A DNA stretch of 64,000 nt from Rhodocytophaga aerolata. Lineage in GTDB: Bacteria > Bacteroidota > Bacteroidia > Cytophagales > 172606-1. Shown one piece after another: positions 45,264 through 54,252 of the stretch. Location of the stretch: positions 226,233-290,232 of the forward strand of contig NZ_JAUKPO010000008.1 in the NCBI RefSeq assembly GCF_030503435.1, given 5' to 3'. The position numbers were made by a program, and so were the translations under genes. Numbering within the stretch: the first letter of the stretch is position 1; every line of letters begins with the position of its first letter. The notes beneath the pieces were generated by a model, which saw nothing but the letters and a program-made list of their open reading frames with translations, searched no databases and was not told the origin of the DNA.

Positions 45264-45633
45264 AAAAAATTTATATGGTTAAATAAGTAAGTGCACTGTA
45301 ACGGATTAGCATCGGCCAGACAATAAATAGCTGCCTTGATACATGTTAAAAAATCTATTGGGTATAGGTAAATAGCTGGAGATAAGTTAAATATAGAAAA
45401 TGTATTTAGCTGTTCCAATAGTATGCATAAAGTTTTTTGTAGGTAGCTGCCGGATCATGCATATGATTTTCTCAGGCAATTTACCGGCATAGCTTGTCTG
45501 AATCCGGCGATTCTTCAACAATCCCTGAATATTTCATAAATAAGAGCTGCAATATTTCCATTTTAGCAAGAAGTGTATTTATTTAACACAATTTTTGTAC
45601 ACAAACCTAATATCTGTACAGCTGTAACCGAAC
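45264..45633. other. Divergent intergenic region between ABC operon and ZIP transporter
   Basis: These 370 bp contain no gene I can support. Two copies of the palindrome TGTACA lie at 45596-45601 and 45615-45620, close to the ZIP start codon. A full consensus promoter is not visible for either direction. Confidence 0.4.
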
Positions 45634-46461
45634 ATGGAATATATTACCTCCGTATTAGCCCCTTTACACCCGGCCGTACAAGCGTTAATTGCCACCTTAT
45701 TTACCTGGGGAGTAACTGCGCTTGGAGCTGCTTTAGTGTTTTTTTTCAAAAAGTTTAACCAGAAAGCTTTGGATTGTATGCTGGGCTTTGCGGCAGGCGT
45801 AATGATTGCTGCCAGTTTCTGGTCTCTTCTGGCTCCGGCTATTGAAATGAGTGAACAAAATGGGAGCAGCCTGCCTTCCTGGGCTCCAGCCTTAATCGGT
45901 TTTATGACCGGAGGCTTATTTTTGTTTCTAATTGATAAGCTTCTGCCGCACCTGCATCCGGGTTTTGATATTCAAAAATCGGAAGGGCCCAAAACCGGTT
46001 TCCGCCGGAGCATATTATTAGTGCTGGCTATTGTGCTGCACAACATACCAGAAGGCTTAGCTGTAGGAGTAGCTTTTGGTGCGGTAAGCCATGATTTACC
46101 TTCTGCTTCGCTGGGTAGCGCTATTGCATTAGCCATAGGTATTGGGTTGCAGAATTTTCCGGAAGGCACGGCTGTTTCGGTGCCCTTGCGCCGAGAAGGC
46201 ATGAAAAGATCCAAAGCTTTTTTTTACGGGCAAATGTCCGGTATTGTCGAACCTATTGCAGGAGTTATTGGCGCCTTGCTGGTTATTCATATGCAGGCTA
46301 TTCTGCCTTATGCTTTGTCTTTTGCCGCTGGTGCCATGATATTTGTAGTAGTAGAAGAATTAATTCCAGAGTCTCAGCTAGCCGACAATACGGACTGGAC
46401 CACTCTGGCTACCTTGCTTGGTTTTGGTGTGATGATGACTCTGGATGTAGCCTTGGGATAA
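45634..46461 (+). CDS. ZIP-family divalent metal transporter
   Basis: This 275-residue inner-membrane protein with eight predicted helices belongs to the ZIP/GufA group. The metal-binding motifs in helices IV and V are intact: [14 protein letters not shown] and [17 protein letters not shown]. These His, Asn, Glu and Pro positions bind zinc or other divalent cations. The loop before helix IV is histidine-poor ([10 protein letters not shown]). Import of Zn2+ or Fe2+ is the usual role. The gene is followed 59 bp later by the phosphatase gene on the same strand. Two TGTACA palindromes precede it, which could reflect metal control, though I recognise no regulator site. Confidence 0.92.
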   Translation: MEYITSVLAPLHPAVQALIATLFTWGVTALGAALVFFFKKFNQKALDCMLGFAAGVMIAASFWSLLAPAIEMSEQNGSSLPSWAPALIGFMTGGLFLFLIDKLLPHLHPGFDIQKSEGPKTGFRRSILLVLAIVLHNIPEGLAVGVAFGAVSHDLPSASLGSAIALAIGIGLQNFPEGTAVSVPLRREGMKRSKAFFYGQMSGIVEPIAGVIGALLVIHMQAILPYALSFAAGAMIFVVVEELIPESQLADNTDWTTLATLLGFGVMMTLDVALG

Positions 46462-46520
46462 ACACTTCCATTCAGCAGGAAAATTGACATCCACGTAGGT
46501 TTTATAAACCATTAATCCTT

Positions 46521-47135
46521 ATGGCTGGCAAACGTAAAGCACCAGATGATAAAATTCTGTTGATATTGGATATAGATGAAACCCTGATTTATGCTACTGA
46601 AAAGCCACTATCCAGGCCGTCTGATTTTCAAGCATTGGGCTATTATATTTACAAACGGCCTTACCTGGAAGAATTCCTGCGGGGCTGTAATCAACATTTT
46701 ACACTGGCTATTTGGTCTTCTGCTTCTGATGACTATGTAGAAGCTATTATAAAACAGATAGTTCCACCAGATGTTCCTCTGGCTTTTATCTGGGGACGAA
46801 GCCGGTGTACCTTCTGCGCTGCTACATATATATTTGATACTGACCATTATGTAGATTATTTTAACCATTATAACTATATAAAAGTACTAAAGAAGGTTAC
46901 GAAGCTGGGGTATTCACTTGAACGTGTATTGATTGTGGATGATACTCCTTCCAAAGCAAAAAGAAACTATGGAAATGTGATTTATCCAGCAGAATACAAT
47001 GGTGAGGTAGCAGACCAGGAACTACCGCTTTTGTTAACCTACCTGCATAGCCTGAAAGACACACAGAATGTCCGGATACTGGAAAAAAGAAACTGGAAAG
47101 CCAAAGTATCTCTCATGCAAAAAGCTGATTTGTAG
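46521..47135 (+). CDS. NIF/FCP1-type HAD phosphatase
   Basis: This 204-residue HAD-superfamily hydrolase has the motif I LDIDET (Asp17, Asp19) of the FCP1/SCP group rather than the common DxDGT. The rest of the family text follows: YIYKRPYLEEFL, ALAIW-like LAIWSSASDDYVEAI as motif II, and LIVDDTPSKAKRNYGNVIYPAEYNG as motif III/IV. In eukaryotes FCP1 dephosphorylates the polymerase II tail. Bacterial relatives have unknown substrates, and a phosphopeptide or small phosphate ester is equally possible. No signal peptide is present. It lies between the ZIP transporter and the disulfide reductase genes. Confidence 0.85.
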   Translation: MAGKRKAPDDKILLILDIDETLIYATEKPLSRPSDFQALGYYIYKRPYLEEFLRGCNQHFTLAIWSSASDDYVEAIIKQIVPPDVPLAFIWGRSRCTFCAATYIFDTDHYVDYFNHYNYIKVLKKVTKLGYSLERVLIVDDTPSKAKRNYGNVIYPAEYNGEVADQELPLLLTYLHSLKDTQNVRILEKRNWKAKVSLMQKADL

Positions 47136-47263
47136 CAATATAACTTGCCAGGCTTGTTTGTAAATGGGAATTATAGTAACAGGCAATTCTACCAGTTTTG
47201 TCCAATTAGTCAAACAAAAAATACCTGCACCCGTTGTTCTAGAGATAGAAACCTCTCTGTATT

Positions 47264-48661
47264 ATGACAAATCTGACCCCTAAAACATTTGATGCCATTA
47301 TTATCGGAGCCGGGCAGGCAGGCAAACCTCTGGCCCTGGCATTAGCCGGAAAAGGCCGGAAAACAGCCATTATTGAACGGAACTATCTGGGTGGCACCTG
47401 CATCAATTACGGCTGTACGCCTACCAAAACCTTAATCGCTTCTGCCCACATGGCTTATCAGGCCCGCCGCTCCAGTGAATATGGCGTGCATACGGGAGAG
47501 ATAAAAGTGAATATGAAGGAAGTAAAAAAACGGAAAGACAAAATAGTAGAACAATTCCGCAAGAGTGTGCAGGATAGCCTGGATAAAGCAGAAAACATAA
47601 CCCTTATCCGGGGCGAGGCCAGCTTCACTAGCAGCAAGGTGCTCGAAATAAAATTAACAGATGGCGGAAGCCAGCAAATACAGGCAGAAAACATATTTAT
47701 AGATTGTGGCAGCTCTCCAATGATTCCAGCCATAGAGGGTTTATCCGATGTTCAGTACTTAACTTCTGCGTCCATAATGGAACTGGAAGAACTACCCGAA
47801 CACCTGTTAATTCTGGGAGGTGGCTATATTGGCCTTGAATTCGGGCAGATGTTTAGGCGTTTTGGTAGCCAAGTGAGTATTCTGGAACATGGCTCCCAGC
47901 TACTAAGCCGCGAAGACCCAGATATTGCCAGAGAATTAGCCGCTATTTTGCAGCAGGAAGAAATTCATTTGTTTTTTAATACAGAAGTTACTAAAGTTGC
48001 CAGAAGTTCCTCTGGAGGTATAGAACTCACACTTAGGGAAGATGGAAAAACTCGAACAGTACAAGGGTCTCATCTTTTAATTGCGGTAGGTACTACGCCC
48101 AATACGAAAGCTTTGAACCTGGATGCAGCCGGAGTAAAGACCTCTGACAAGGGATATATTGTGGTAAATGAGCGTCTGGAAACTAATCAGGCCGGAATTT
48201 ATGCATTGGGTGATATCAAAGGAGGGCCAGAATTTACGCATATTTCCTACGATGATTACCGCATTGTTGAGAAGAATCTGTTAGAAAAAGGAAATGCTAC
48301 CACAAGGGATCGTATGGTACCTTATACCGTATTCACGGACCCTCAGCTTGGCAGAATAGGATTAAGTGAAAAGGAAGCTCATAAGCAGGGCTATACGATT
48401 AAGACGGCTAAATTTCCTATGAAATATGTTGCCAGAGCTATTGAAACCGGACATATGCAGGGTATAATGAAAGCCATAATAGATGCAGAAACCAGCCAGA
48501 TCTTGGGAGCCGCCATACTGGGCATAGAAGCGGGAGAAATTATGTCGATGATCCAGATAGCCATGATGGGCAAACTGCCTTATCCCAAACTAAGAGATGC
48601 GGTCCTTGCACATCCAACCTTGGCAGAATCGTTAAATTCACTTTTTAGTAAAGTAGAATAA
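47264..48661 (+). CDS. FAD-dependent pyridine nucleotide-disulfide oxidoreductase (mercuric reductase-like)
   Basis: This 465-residue flavoprotein of the dihydrolipoamide dehydrogenase/mercuric reductase family has an FAD-binding GAGQAGKPLALALA at the N-terminus and the redox pair Cys46-Cys51 in GGTCINYGCTPTK. The NAD(P)-binding region is ILGGGYIGLEFGQMFRRFG, then GDIKGGPEFTHISY, and a C-terminal dimerisation domain ends in HPTLAESLNSLF. Many such proteins are labelled mercuric reductase, but the N-terminal metal-binding domain and C-terminal Cys-Cys pair of MerA are missing. The electron acceptor is therefore unknown, and mercury reduction is not supported. The next gene is a thioredoxin-like lipoprotein 37 bp later. 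Confidence 0.85.
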   Translation: MTNLTPKTFDAIIIGAGQAGKPLALALAGKGRKTAIIERNYLGGTCINYGCTPTKTLIASAHMAYQARRSSEYGVHTGEIKVNMKEVKKRKDKIVEQFRKSVQDSLDKAENITLIRGEASFTSSKVLEIKLTDGGSQQIQAENIFIDCGSSPMIPAIEGLSDVQYLTSASIMELEELPEHLLILGGGYIGLEFGQMFRRFGSQVSILEHGSQLLSREDPDIARELAAILQQEEIHLFFNTEVTKVARSSSGGIELTLREDGKTRTVQGSHLLIAVGTTPNTKALNLDAAGVKTSDKGYIVVNERLETNQAGIYALGDIKGGPEFTHISYDDYRIVEKNLLEKGNATTRDRMVPYTVFTDPQLGRIGLSEKEAHKQGYTIKTAKFPMKYVARAIETGHMQGIMKAIIDAETSQILGAAILGIEAGEIMSMIQIAMMGKLPYPKLRDAVLAHPTLAESLNSLFSKVE

Positions 48662-48698
48662 ATATAGATTTAGTTCAGTCATATAACTCATCCTTATT

Positions 48699-49949
48699 GT
48701 GAAGACCACTGTATTTCAAGGAATACTCCTGCTTTTACTAGTAATTACGGTTGTTTCCTGTACGCCGTCAGAGAGTGCTGCTAGCCTTACAACAGGCCAA
48801 TGGCGTGGCGTACTTACCTTACCGGAGCAAGCGTTGCCCTTTACTTTTGAAGTGGAAAAGAAGGCTGAAGGCAGTTTCCGGATGTATCTGATCAATGCAG
48901 GAGAACGCCTGGAACTAGACAGTATACTTATCAAAGGCGATTCAATTTATATACCCATGCATATTTTTGATGCACAAATCGCCGGAAAGTTTACTGATAC
49001 TACCATACAAGGTGCCTGGATAAAAAACTATGCCCAAAACTACCATATCCCCTTCCGGGCAGCCCATGGCCAGGAGTACCGTTTTGAAACAAATGATAAA
49101 CAGCCTGCCGCCAACATTACCGGAAAATATGCTATCCGTTTTGCCGACCGGCCAGATTCTTTAATATCCATTGGCGTGTTTGAGCAGCAAGGTGCTAAAC
49201 TCACCGGAACTGTACTTACCCGCACAGGCGATTACCGTTATCTGGATGGTGTAGTAGCTGGCCATGAAATGAAATTATCAACCTTTGATGGAGAACATGC
49301 TTATGTGCTTACAGCTACGATACAAGGAGATAGCCTAGTGAATGGAAAGTTCTGGTCTGGCAAAGCCAAAGGCCGTAGTTGGTCTGCTAGGAAAGATGCA
49401 AATGCCGCCTTACCTGACCCTAGTAGTCTTACTTTCTTAAAAGATGGCCATTCTACTATTGATTTTAGCTTTCCGGGATCTGATGAAGACACTATCCGGT
49501 TAAGTGATGCTAAATACCAGGGTAAAGTGGTTATTTTACAGCTATTCGGTACCTGGTGCCCTAATTGTATGGATGAAACCAGATTTCTGGCACCCTGGTA
49601 TGAGAAGAACAAAGACCGGGGCGTAGAAATTATTGGCCTGGCGTATGAAAAAAAACCTGAGTTAGAGTATGCCCGAAAACGGGTACAACAGATGAAACAA
49701 AGGCTGAATGTCGGCTATGACTTTGCTATTGCCGGCACTTCCGATACTGAATCAGCGTCTAAATCTTTGCCTATGCTCAACCAGGTAATATCTTTTCCAA
49801 CTACCATCTTTATAGATAAAACCGGCAAAGTCCGCAAGATACATACCGGATTTAGCGGACCAGGAACAGGTAATTATTATGAGGCTTTTGTAGAAGAATT
49901 CAATTTGTTTATGGATAAACTACTGTCGGAGGAAAGCAAAGCCATGTAA
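48699..49949 (+). CDS. TlpA/ResA-type thioredoxin-fold lipoprotein
   Basis: This 416-residue protein starts at GTG 48699. It begins with a lipoprotein signal (lipobox VVSC), so it should be anchored in an envelope membrane. The first part (about 30-250) is beta-rich and resembles the DUF4369-like N-terminus of Bacteroidota TlpA proteins. The C-terminal thioredoxin domain carries the active site WCPNC (Cys287-Cys290), followed by PTTIFIDKTGKV, the cis-proline segment. These proteins reduce disulfides in envelope proteins, for example in cytochrome c maturation. It lies 37 bp after the flavin reductase gene and is possibly co-transcribed. Confidence 0.9.
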   Translation: MKTTVFQGILLLLLVITVVSCTPSESAASLTTGQWRGVLTLPEQALPFTFEVEKKAEGSFRMYLINAGERLELDSILIKGDSIYIPMHIFDAQIAGKFTDTTIQGAWIKNYAQNYHIPFRAAHGQEYRFETNDKQPAANITGKYAIRFADRPDSLISIGVFEQQGAKLTGTVLTRTGDYRYLDGVVAGHEMKLSTFDGEHAYVLTATIQGDSLVNGKFWSGKAKGRSWSARKDANAALPDPSSLTFLKDGHSTIDFSFPGSDEDTIRLSDAKYQGKVVILQLFGTWCPNCMDETRFLAPWYEKNKDRGVEIIGLAYEKKPELEYARKRVQQMKQRLNVGYDFAIAGTSDTESASKSLPMLNQVISFPTTIFIDKTGKVRKIHTGFSGPGTGNYYEAFVEEFNLFMDKLLSEESKAM

Positions 49950-50147
49950 CAAGCTACTTTAGGGAAAGCCGTTGAAACACTTACCCATTGGGTAAAAGGA
50001 AACTTGCCTTATTTTGACCGTTCATCCATTTTTCCTTATCCTTCATCTTGTAATTTATTTTATTCATCTAAAAATCAGTACTATCCGGGTAACGATTCAG
50101 TATTTACTACGTAGTTAATTTGATACACCCATAATAAATTTAACTTA

Positions 50148-50414
50148 ATGAAGCATATTCCCCAACTAGAAAAGGAGTTACCAGGTGTACTTGCCGGCAA
50201 ATATCTGTTCCTGGAATCGAAAATTCAGGCTGAGCAACGTGTAGTAGCTGCTTTGAATCATTTTGCCAATGCTATTCAGCATAAGACGCGCAAACAACTG
50301 GTAGACATTAAGTTAAAAATACTAGATGAGAGTACGTCCAATAAAGATATTACGGTATTTATTGCCTTTATGCTCAATATTGTAGATATACAATTAAAAA
50401 AAACAGCCCCTTAA
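50148..50414 (+). CDS. Small helical hypothetical protein
   Basis: This 88-residue soluble protein is predicted to be helical (LFLESKIQAEQRVVAALNHFANAIQHKTRKQLVDIKLKIL; ITVFIAFMLNIVDIQLKKTAP). No family is recognised. It is similar in size and character to the hypothetical protein at 28476-28772 but I see no clear alignment. Its stop codon falls inside a bidirectional hairpin shared with the convergent GH5 gene. Confidence 0.5.
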   Translation: MKHIPQLEKELPGVLAGKYLFLESKIQAEQRVVAALNHFANAIQHKTRKQLVDIKLKILDESTSNKDITVFIAFMLNIVDIQLKKTAP

Positions 50415-50426
50415 TAAAAGAGGCTG
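50404..50426. terminator. Bidirectional terminator-like hairpin
   Basis: Arms CAGCCCCTT (50404-50412) and AAGAGGCTG (50418-50426) pair with one mismatch and a five-base loop. A-runs precede it and T-runs follow. It lies between convergent genes and includes the stop codon of the small hypothetical gene. Confidence 0.7.
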
Positions 50427-50451
50427 CTTTATACAATAAGTTATAATCGTA

Positions 50452-51612
50452 TTATTGCTTTCTGAGCAGTTCCAATAATTTCCGGTCCAGTTTGTGACCA
50501 TGCCAGTCTTCATAGCTTACATCTGCTCTTCCAGAATCCAGAACACCAAAATCTCCCTGGAATTCCCACAAGGCAAACCCGATTCCGTTGGACGACAAAA
50601 TATCCAGTACATCCGTAAACCAGGCTAAAAACACATCGTGTGGCGTTTTGTTCCAGCAGCCACATTCGCCGCAATGTACCCCTACTCCCTTGTTCACTAA
50701 TTCAATCCAGGGCTTATAGAATTCCTCCAGCATCTGGCGGCTTAGGTATTTATCTCCAACCTGCCCTGGCCACTTGGGCTCCGGCAAGTTCTCCGGATCT
50801 TTATTAGCCCACGGAGCTTTGTAATGAGATATAATTCCCGGATGATACCCCCGGCAGCTTTGGGCAATATTCAGGTCTGTAATCTCCGGAATTACTTTGG
50901 TACCTACGTCATTCCCATCGGCAATTACCAGGTGGTTTTTATTTTCTTTGCGGATACTTTCGGATGCGGCCTTGGCTACTTTCCGGTATACATCGCCGGG
51001 CACTGTGCTGCGTTTGGAGTGCTGATCGTTCATATCTTCCCGCATACTGGGCTCATTCACCAGATCGAAACTTATTTTTTTAGAAGACACATTCTTATAC
51101 CGCTTCGCCCACATATTCCAGTGAAAACAGAATGCATCCAACGCTGCCTGGTCGGTCCATAAGTTATAAGGCTCATAAAATCCGGCATTCACACAATATC
51201 CTGGGGCGCGGTGAAGGTTCAGGCTTACATGCAGGTTATGCTTATGTGCGGTAGACACTAGTTGATCAATTTTGTCTACGGCTTGCTCATCTATGCGATA
51301 TACTTCGTCGGGCGTAATATTTTTGCTATGGTCTATTTTCAAATAATGTGGATAGGCCATAGGTAAACGCACAAAATTAAAACCCCAGTCAGCTATCCAT
51401 TTCAGATGTTCCTCGGTAGTGCCTTTGCGGGATTTTGCCGGGTCTGGTGAGAAAAAATCCAGAAGGTTAAATCCCTTCCATTGAGGTAATTTATTTTTAG
51501 GTTTAGGCTGGATAGACCTTAAAAAATCGGGAGTTGCTAAGCCTAACCCAAGGCTGGCTATGCTTGCACTTTTTACAAAATCTCTGCGGTTTATTTTTTG
51601 CTCTTCACTCAT
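50452..51612 (-). CDS. Glycoside hydrolase family 5-like cellulase
   Basis: The protein has 386 residues from ATG 51612 (MSEEQKINRRDFVK), which gives a twin-arginine Tat leader with a hydrophobic stretch. The frame extends to 51645. Clan GH-A motifs are intact: NFVRLPMAYPHY, SLNLHRAPGYCVN, the acid/base Glu187 in FDLVNEPS and the nucleophile Glu316 in HCGECGCWN. Three Cys residues around the nucleophile are unusual but fit a subset of GH5. The natural substrate is a beta-linked glucan or mannan, and the precise subfamily cannot be told. The Tat signal suggests folded export. Confidence 0.85.
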   Translation of the reverse strand: MSEEQKINRRDFVKSASIASLGLGLATPDFLRSIQPKPKNKLPQWKGFNLLDFFSPDPAKSRKGTTEEHLKWIADWGFNFVRLPMAYPHYLKIDHSKNITPDEVYRIDEQAVDKIDQLVSTAHKHNLHVSLNLHRAPGYCVNAGFYEPYNLWTDQAALDAFCFHWNMWAKRYKNVSSKKISFDLVNEPSMREDMNDQHSKRSTVPGDVYRKVAKAASESIRKENKNHLVIADGNDVGTKVIPEITDLNIAQSCRGYHPGIISHYKAPWANKDPENLPEPKWPGQVGDKYLSRQMLEEFYKPWIELVNKGVGVHCGECGCWNKTPHDVFLAWFTDVLDILSSNGIGFALWEFQGDFGVLDSGRADVSYEDWHGHKLDRKLLELLRKQ

Positions 51613-51717
51613 GCTGAAAATATCTAATGCGTATAGGTTAAGCATTGAAGATATTAGTTTTTACGCAAATACAGCAATAAACTATAAGTAAAGTTATATT
51701 TGAACTCAATAAAGGCA

Positions 51718-51936
51718 TTAACTGAACTTTCGAATGAGATATACAATCAAAGAAATGAGCACACTTAATAGGATGCTACTGGCTAAAGGAAAGTAAAATG
51801 TAAAATTTTCTTTCTTGACCATAATATCTCCCGGAAGCTTACCTAAAAAAGGGATTTTTGGAGAGAAAACAAAAAATAATCCGGCGATGAGCAAAACAAT
51901 GCCCGCTACAATAAGCATCTTACCTATTCCTTGCAT
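51718..51936 (-). CDS. DUF2905 family small membrane protein
   Basis: This 72-residue protein has two membrane helices (MLIVAGIVLLIAGLFFVF and SILLSVLISLIVYLI). The linking text PKIPFLGKLPGDIMVKKENFTFYFPLASS is the DUF2905 signature (GDI...). The function is unknown, and similar genes often lie near core genes. It is a single gene divergent from the RsmI-like gene. Confidence 0.9.
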   Translation of the reverse strand: MQGIGKMLIVAGIVLLIAGLFFVFSPKIPFLGKLPGDIMVKKENFTFYFPLASSILLSVLISLIVYLIRKFS

Positions 51937-52018
51937 AATTACGTAAAGAGAGAATGGTTTTTAAACTAACAAAAACCAGATTGTTTTTATTTCTTTTGTT
52001 GCATAAAACTATTTGTAG

Positions 52019-52732
52019 ATGAACATAAAAAAAGGACAACTTTATCTAATTCCGACAGTACTGGCCCCTGGCACTAATGGTCAGGTGCTTACCTCCCAAA
52101 TCAGAGAAGTGATTACTCAAACAGATCATTTTTTTGTGGAGAATATACGCACAGCCAGGCGTTTTATTGGTGAGTTGCAAACAGGAAAGGTAATTGATGA
52201 TATCCAATTTTATGAGCTTAACAAAGATACCGTACTCAATGACATCCGGAAACACTTTAGTTTATTGAAGGAAGGCAAAAATGTAGGCGTTATTTCTGAA
52301 GCCGGATGCCCGGGAATAGCCGACCCTGGAGCCCTTGCCGTAAAACTGGCTCATGAGCAGGGCATCCGGGTTATTCCTTTAGTGGGTCCTTCTTCCATTC
52401 TTCTGGCATTAATGGCTTCCGGTTTCAGCGGACAATCTTTTGTGTTTCATGGGTACCTGCCCATTGATAAAGGAGAAAGAGCCAGAACAGTCCGGCAGAT
52501 GGAAAAAGAGGCGTTGCAAAAAAACCAGACACAAATTTTTATGGAAACCCCTTTCCGGAACAACCAGCTGCTGGAAGATTTACTAACCCATTGTCAGCCT
52601 GGCACCTTGCTCTGCATTGCCTCAAACATAACCGCACCTGATGAGTTTATCCGGACTATGACAGCCAAGGAATGGAAAGAAAACAAACCGGATTTACACA
52701 AAAAACCAACTATTTTCCTGTTATACAAGTAG
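52019..52732 (+). CDS. Short RsmI-like tetrapyrrole-methylase family methyltransferase
   Basis: This 237-residue protein has the tetrapyrrole-methylase fold. The SAM-binding loop GVISEAGCPGIADPG (near 91-105) and LVGPSSILLALMASGFSGQSFVFHGYLP match RsmI, the 16S rRNA C1402 ribose 2'-O-methyltransferase. It is about 40 residues shorter than RsmI and lacks its C-terminal helix-turn-helix. In Bacteroidota a full-length RsmI usually exists elsewhere, so this may be a paralog with another RNA target. It is 24 bp upstream of the metallo-hydrolase gene on the same strand. Confidence 0.85.
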   Translation: MNIKKGQLYLIPTVLAPGTNGQVLTSQIREVITQTDHFFVENIRTARRFIGELQTGKVIDDIQFYELNKDTVLNDIRKHFSLLKEGKNVGVISEAGCPGIADPGALAVKLAHEQGIRVIPLVGPSSILLALMASGFSGQSFVFHGYLPIDKGERARTVRQMEKEALQKNQTQIFMETPFRNNQLLEDLLTHCQPGTLLCIASNITAPDEFIRTMTAKEWKENKPDLHKKPTIFLLYK

Positions 52733-52756
52733 GCTAGCCAAATTACACTATTTACT

Positions 52757-53395
52757 ATGATTCAGATCCAGACATTCACTTTTAATCCTTTCCAGGAAAA
52801 TACTTACGTGCTGTTTGATGAAACCCGCGAGTGTGTCATTATTGACCCCGGTTGTTACGAGAAACAAGAGAAACAGGAGTTAACAGATTTTATTCAATCC
52901 AACCAACTACACGTAAAATACCTGCTGAATACCCATTGTCACATAGACCATGTACTGGGCAATGCTTTTGTAAAGCATACATATAAAGTTGACCTCTACA
53001 TTCACCAGGCAGATGAACCAGTACTTAGGGCTGTAGAAAGTTATGCTTCTTCTTATGGTTTTGCCCAATACGAGCCTACCCTGCCCGATCATTTTCTGGA
53101 AGAAGGTGACAGGGTAAAATTTGGCAACTCTTCGTTAGCAGTCTTGTTTGTACCTGGTCATGCGCCGGGGCATATTGCTTTTTATCGTGCAGAAGAGAAA
53201 TTTTGTATCGGCGGAGATGTTTTATTCCAAGGGAGTATTGGCCGCACCGATTTACCTGGAGGAAACTTTCATACCCTTATCAAGAGCATCCAAACCAAGT
53301 TATTTCCATTAGGTGATGATGTTACCGTCTATCCGGGACACGGCGATCCTACTACGATTGGTGTAGAAAAAAAGTACAATCCTTTTTTAACCTAA
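52757..53395 (+). CDS. MBL-fold metallo-hydrolase, glyoxalase II-like
   Basis: This 212-residue metallo-beta-lactamase-fold hydrolase has the HxHxDH motif intact: THCHIDHVLGN gives His60, His62, Asp64 and His65. Later ligands lie in VPGHAPGHIAF and GGDVLFQGSIGRTD. The ending VYPGHGDPTTIG is typical of the YcbL/glyoxalase II-like clade. These hydrolases split thioesters or related esters in the cytoplasm. The gene probably forms an operon with the RsmI-like gene upstream (24 bp gap) and ends at a very strong terminator. Confidence 0.92.
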   Translation: MIQIQTFTFNPFQENTYVLFDETRECVIIDPGCYEKQEKQELTDFIQSNQLHVKYLLNTHCHIDHVLGNAFVKHTYKVDLYIHQADEPVLRAVESYASSYGFAQYEPTLPDHFLEEGDRVKFGNSSLAVLFVPGHAPGHIAFYRAEEKFCIGGDVLFQGSIGRTDLPGGNFHTLIKSIQTKLFPLGDDVTVYPGHGDPTTIGVEKKYNPFLT

Positions 53396-53427
53396 AAAGA
53401 GACATTTAATACGGCTCTTTTTAGGTT
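53389..53427. terminator. Bidirectional 13-bp-arm terminator
   Basis: Arms AACCTAAAAAGAG (53389-53401) and CTCTTTTTAGGTT (53415-53427) are perfect. The left arm includes the stop codon of the metallo-hydrolase gene. It serves the convergent pair of genes. Confidence 0.88.
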
Positions 53428-53433
53428 ATTCTA

Positions 53434-54009
53434 TTAATCATCATCGTCATCACGATGGTGGTGTTTATGTCCTTTGCCATGCTTATGTTTATGCTTGTCT
53501 TTATGTTTATGATGATCACAATGCTCATGATGGTGATGGCAATCGTGGTGATGGTGGTGATCTTCGTATACTTCTACTCGCCGCCGCACATTTCCTCGGG
53601 TATCTATTTCTACATCCAGGGAACCATTACCATTTCTAACTCTGATCCGGAAGGCTATGCCCTGGCCAAATAGCTCCATCCGGGTAGCCTGGCTTACCTG
53701 ATACCCCGGAAAATTTTGGGATACTGAACGGCTAACCGCCTGCGGAATCTCATTTTCAGAAGCTGGGCTTTCAATAACCAGCCATTGGCCGGCATTTGAA
53801 TATACTACCTTTTTAACTACGCCTTTATCCTGAAACCGGCCTTCGTAGGTATTGTTGTCTGCTGTGCTCCATGCCACCTGCCGGATGTGCGTGAATTTGC
53901 TACTGAACTGCATAGCTACCTGCTCTGGTATGGGCTTATTTGATTTTTGTGCCACACTTATGGTACAGCTAAACGTAGCAAATAAGAGTATTCCTAGTGT
54001 TTTTCGCAT
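53434..54009 (-). CDS. PepSY-like secreted protein with a histidine-rich tail
   Basis: This 191-residue protein has a signal peptide ending at SVAQ. The mature part shows a duplicated PepSY-like region (PEQVAMQFSSKFTHIRQVAWSTADNNTYEGRF; AVSRSVSQNFPGYQVSQATRMELFGQGIAFRIRV), as in the Bacteroidota PF11396-type family. The final 42 residues contain 20 histidines plus Cys, Lys and an Asp5 end. Such a tail should bind divalent metals such as Zn, Ni or Cu, so storage, buffering or a metal-linked envelope role is plausible. The plus-strand frame over this tail is only its mirror. It is a single gene upstream of the terminator. Confidence 0.85.
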   Translation of the reverse strand: MRKTLGILLFATFSCTISVAQKSNKPIPEQVAMQFSSKFTHIRQVAWSTADNNTYEGRFQDKGVVKKVVYSNAGQWLVIESPASENEIPQAVSRSVSQNFPGYQVSQATRMELFGQGIAFRIRVRNGNGSLDVEIDTRGNVRRRVEVYEDHHHHHDCHHHHEHCDHHKHKDKHKHKHGKGHKHHHRDDDDD

Positions 54010-54252
54010 GTCAATCTCCTTAGTTTATTGCAATTATTTATAGGTATTTGGGTAGATACAAATGCAATACCACTCTCTAAATATCCCAAAAACAGGGGTA
54101 ACTGGGAGCGTAATATTTCCCTGGAAAATATCCTATATGAGCTTGTCTTCCAGGTGCGGTTAACTGACAAAAAGGCAAACCCCATAGGGAATACTGGCCA
54201 CTTATGCCTATATTTGCAGACTTCATTTTCAAACTCATAATCGATCTTAACC

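Noticed and set aside
47264..48661. Mercuric reductase (merA) as the identity of the flavin reductase.
   Set aside because: The N-terminal metal-binding domain and C-terminal Cys pair of MerA are missing, and no other mer gene is nearby.
53455..53673. A plus-strand frame with a very Met/Val/Phe-rich peptide that looks like a membrane protein.
   Set aside because: It is the exact complement of the histidine-codon run (CAT/CAC) of the PepSY-like gene. Its hydrophobic content is a by-product of that composition.
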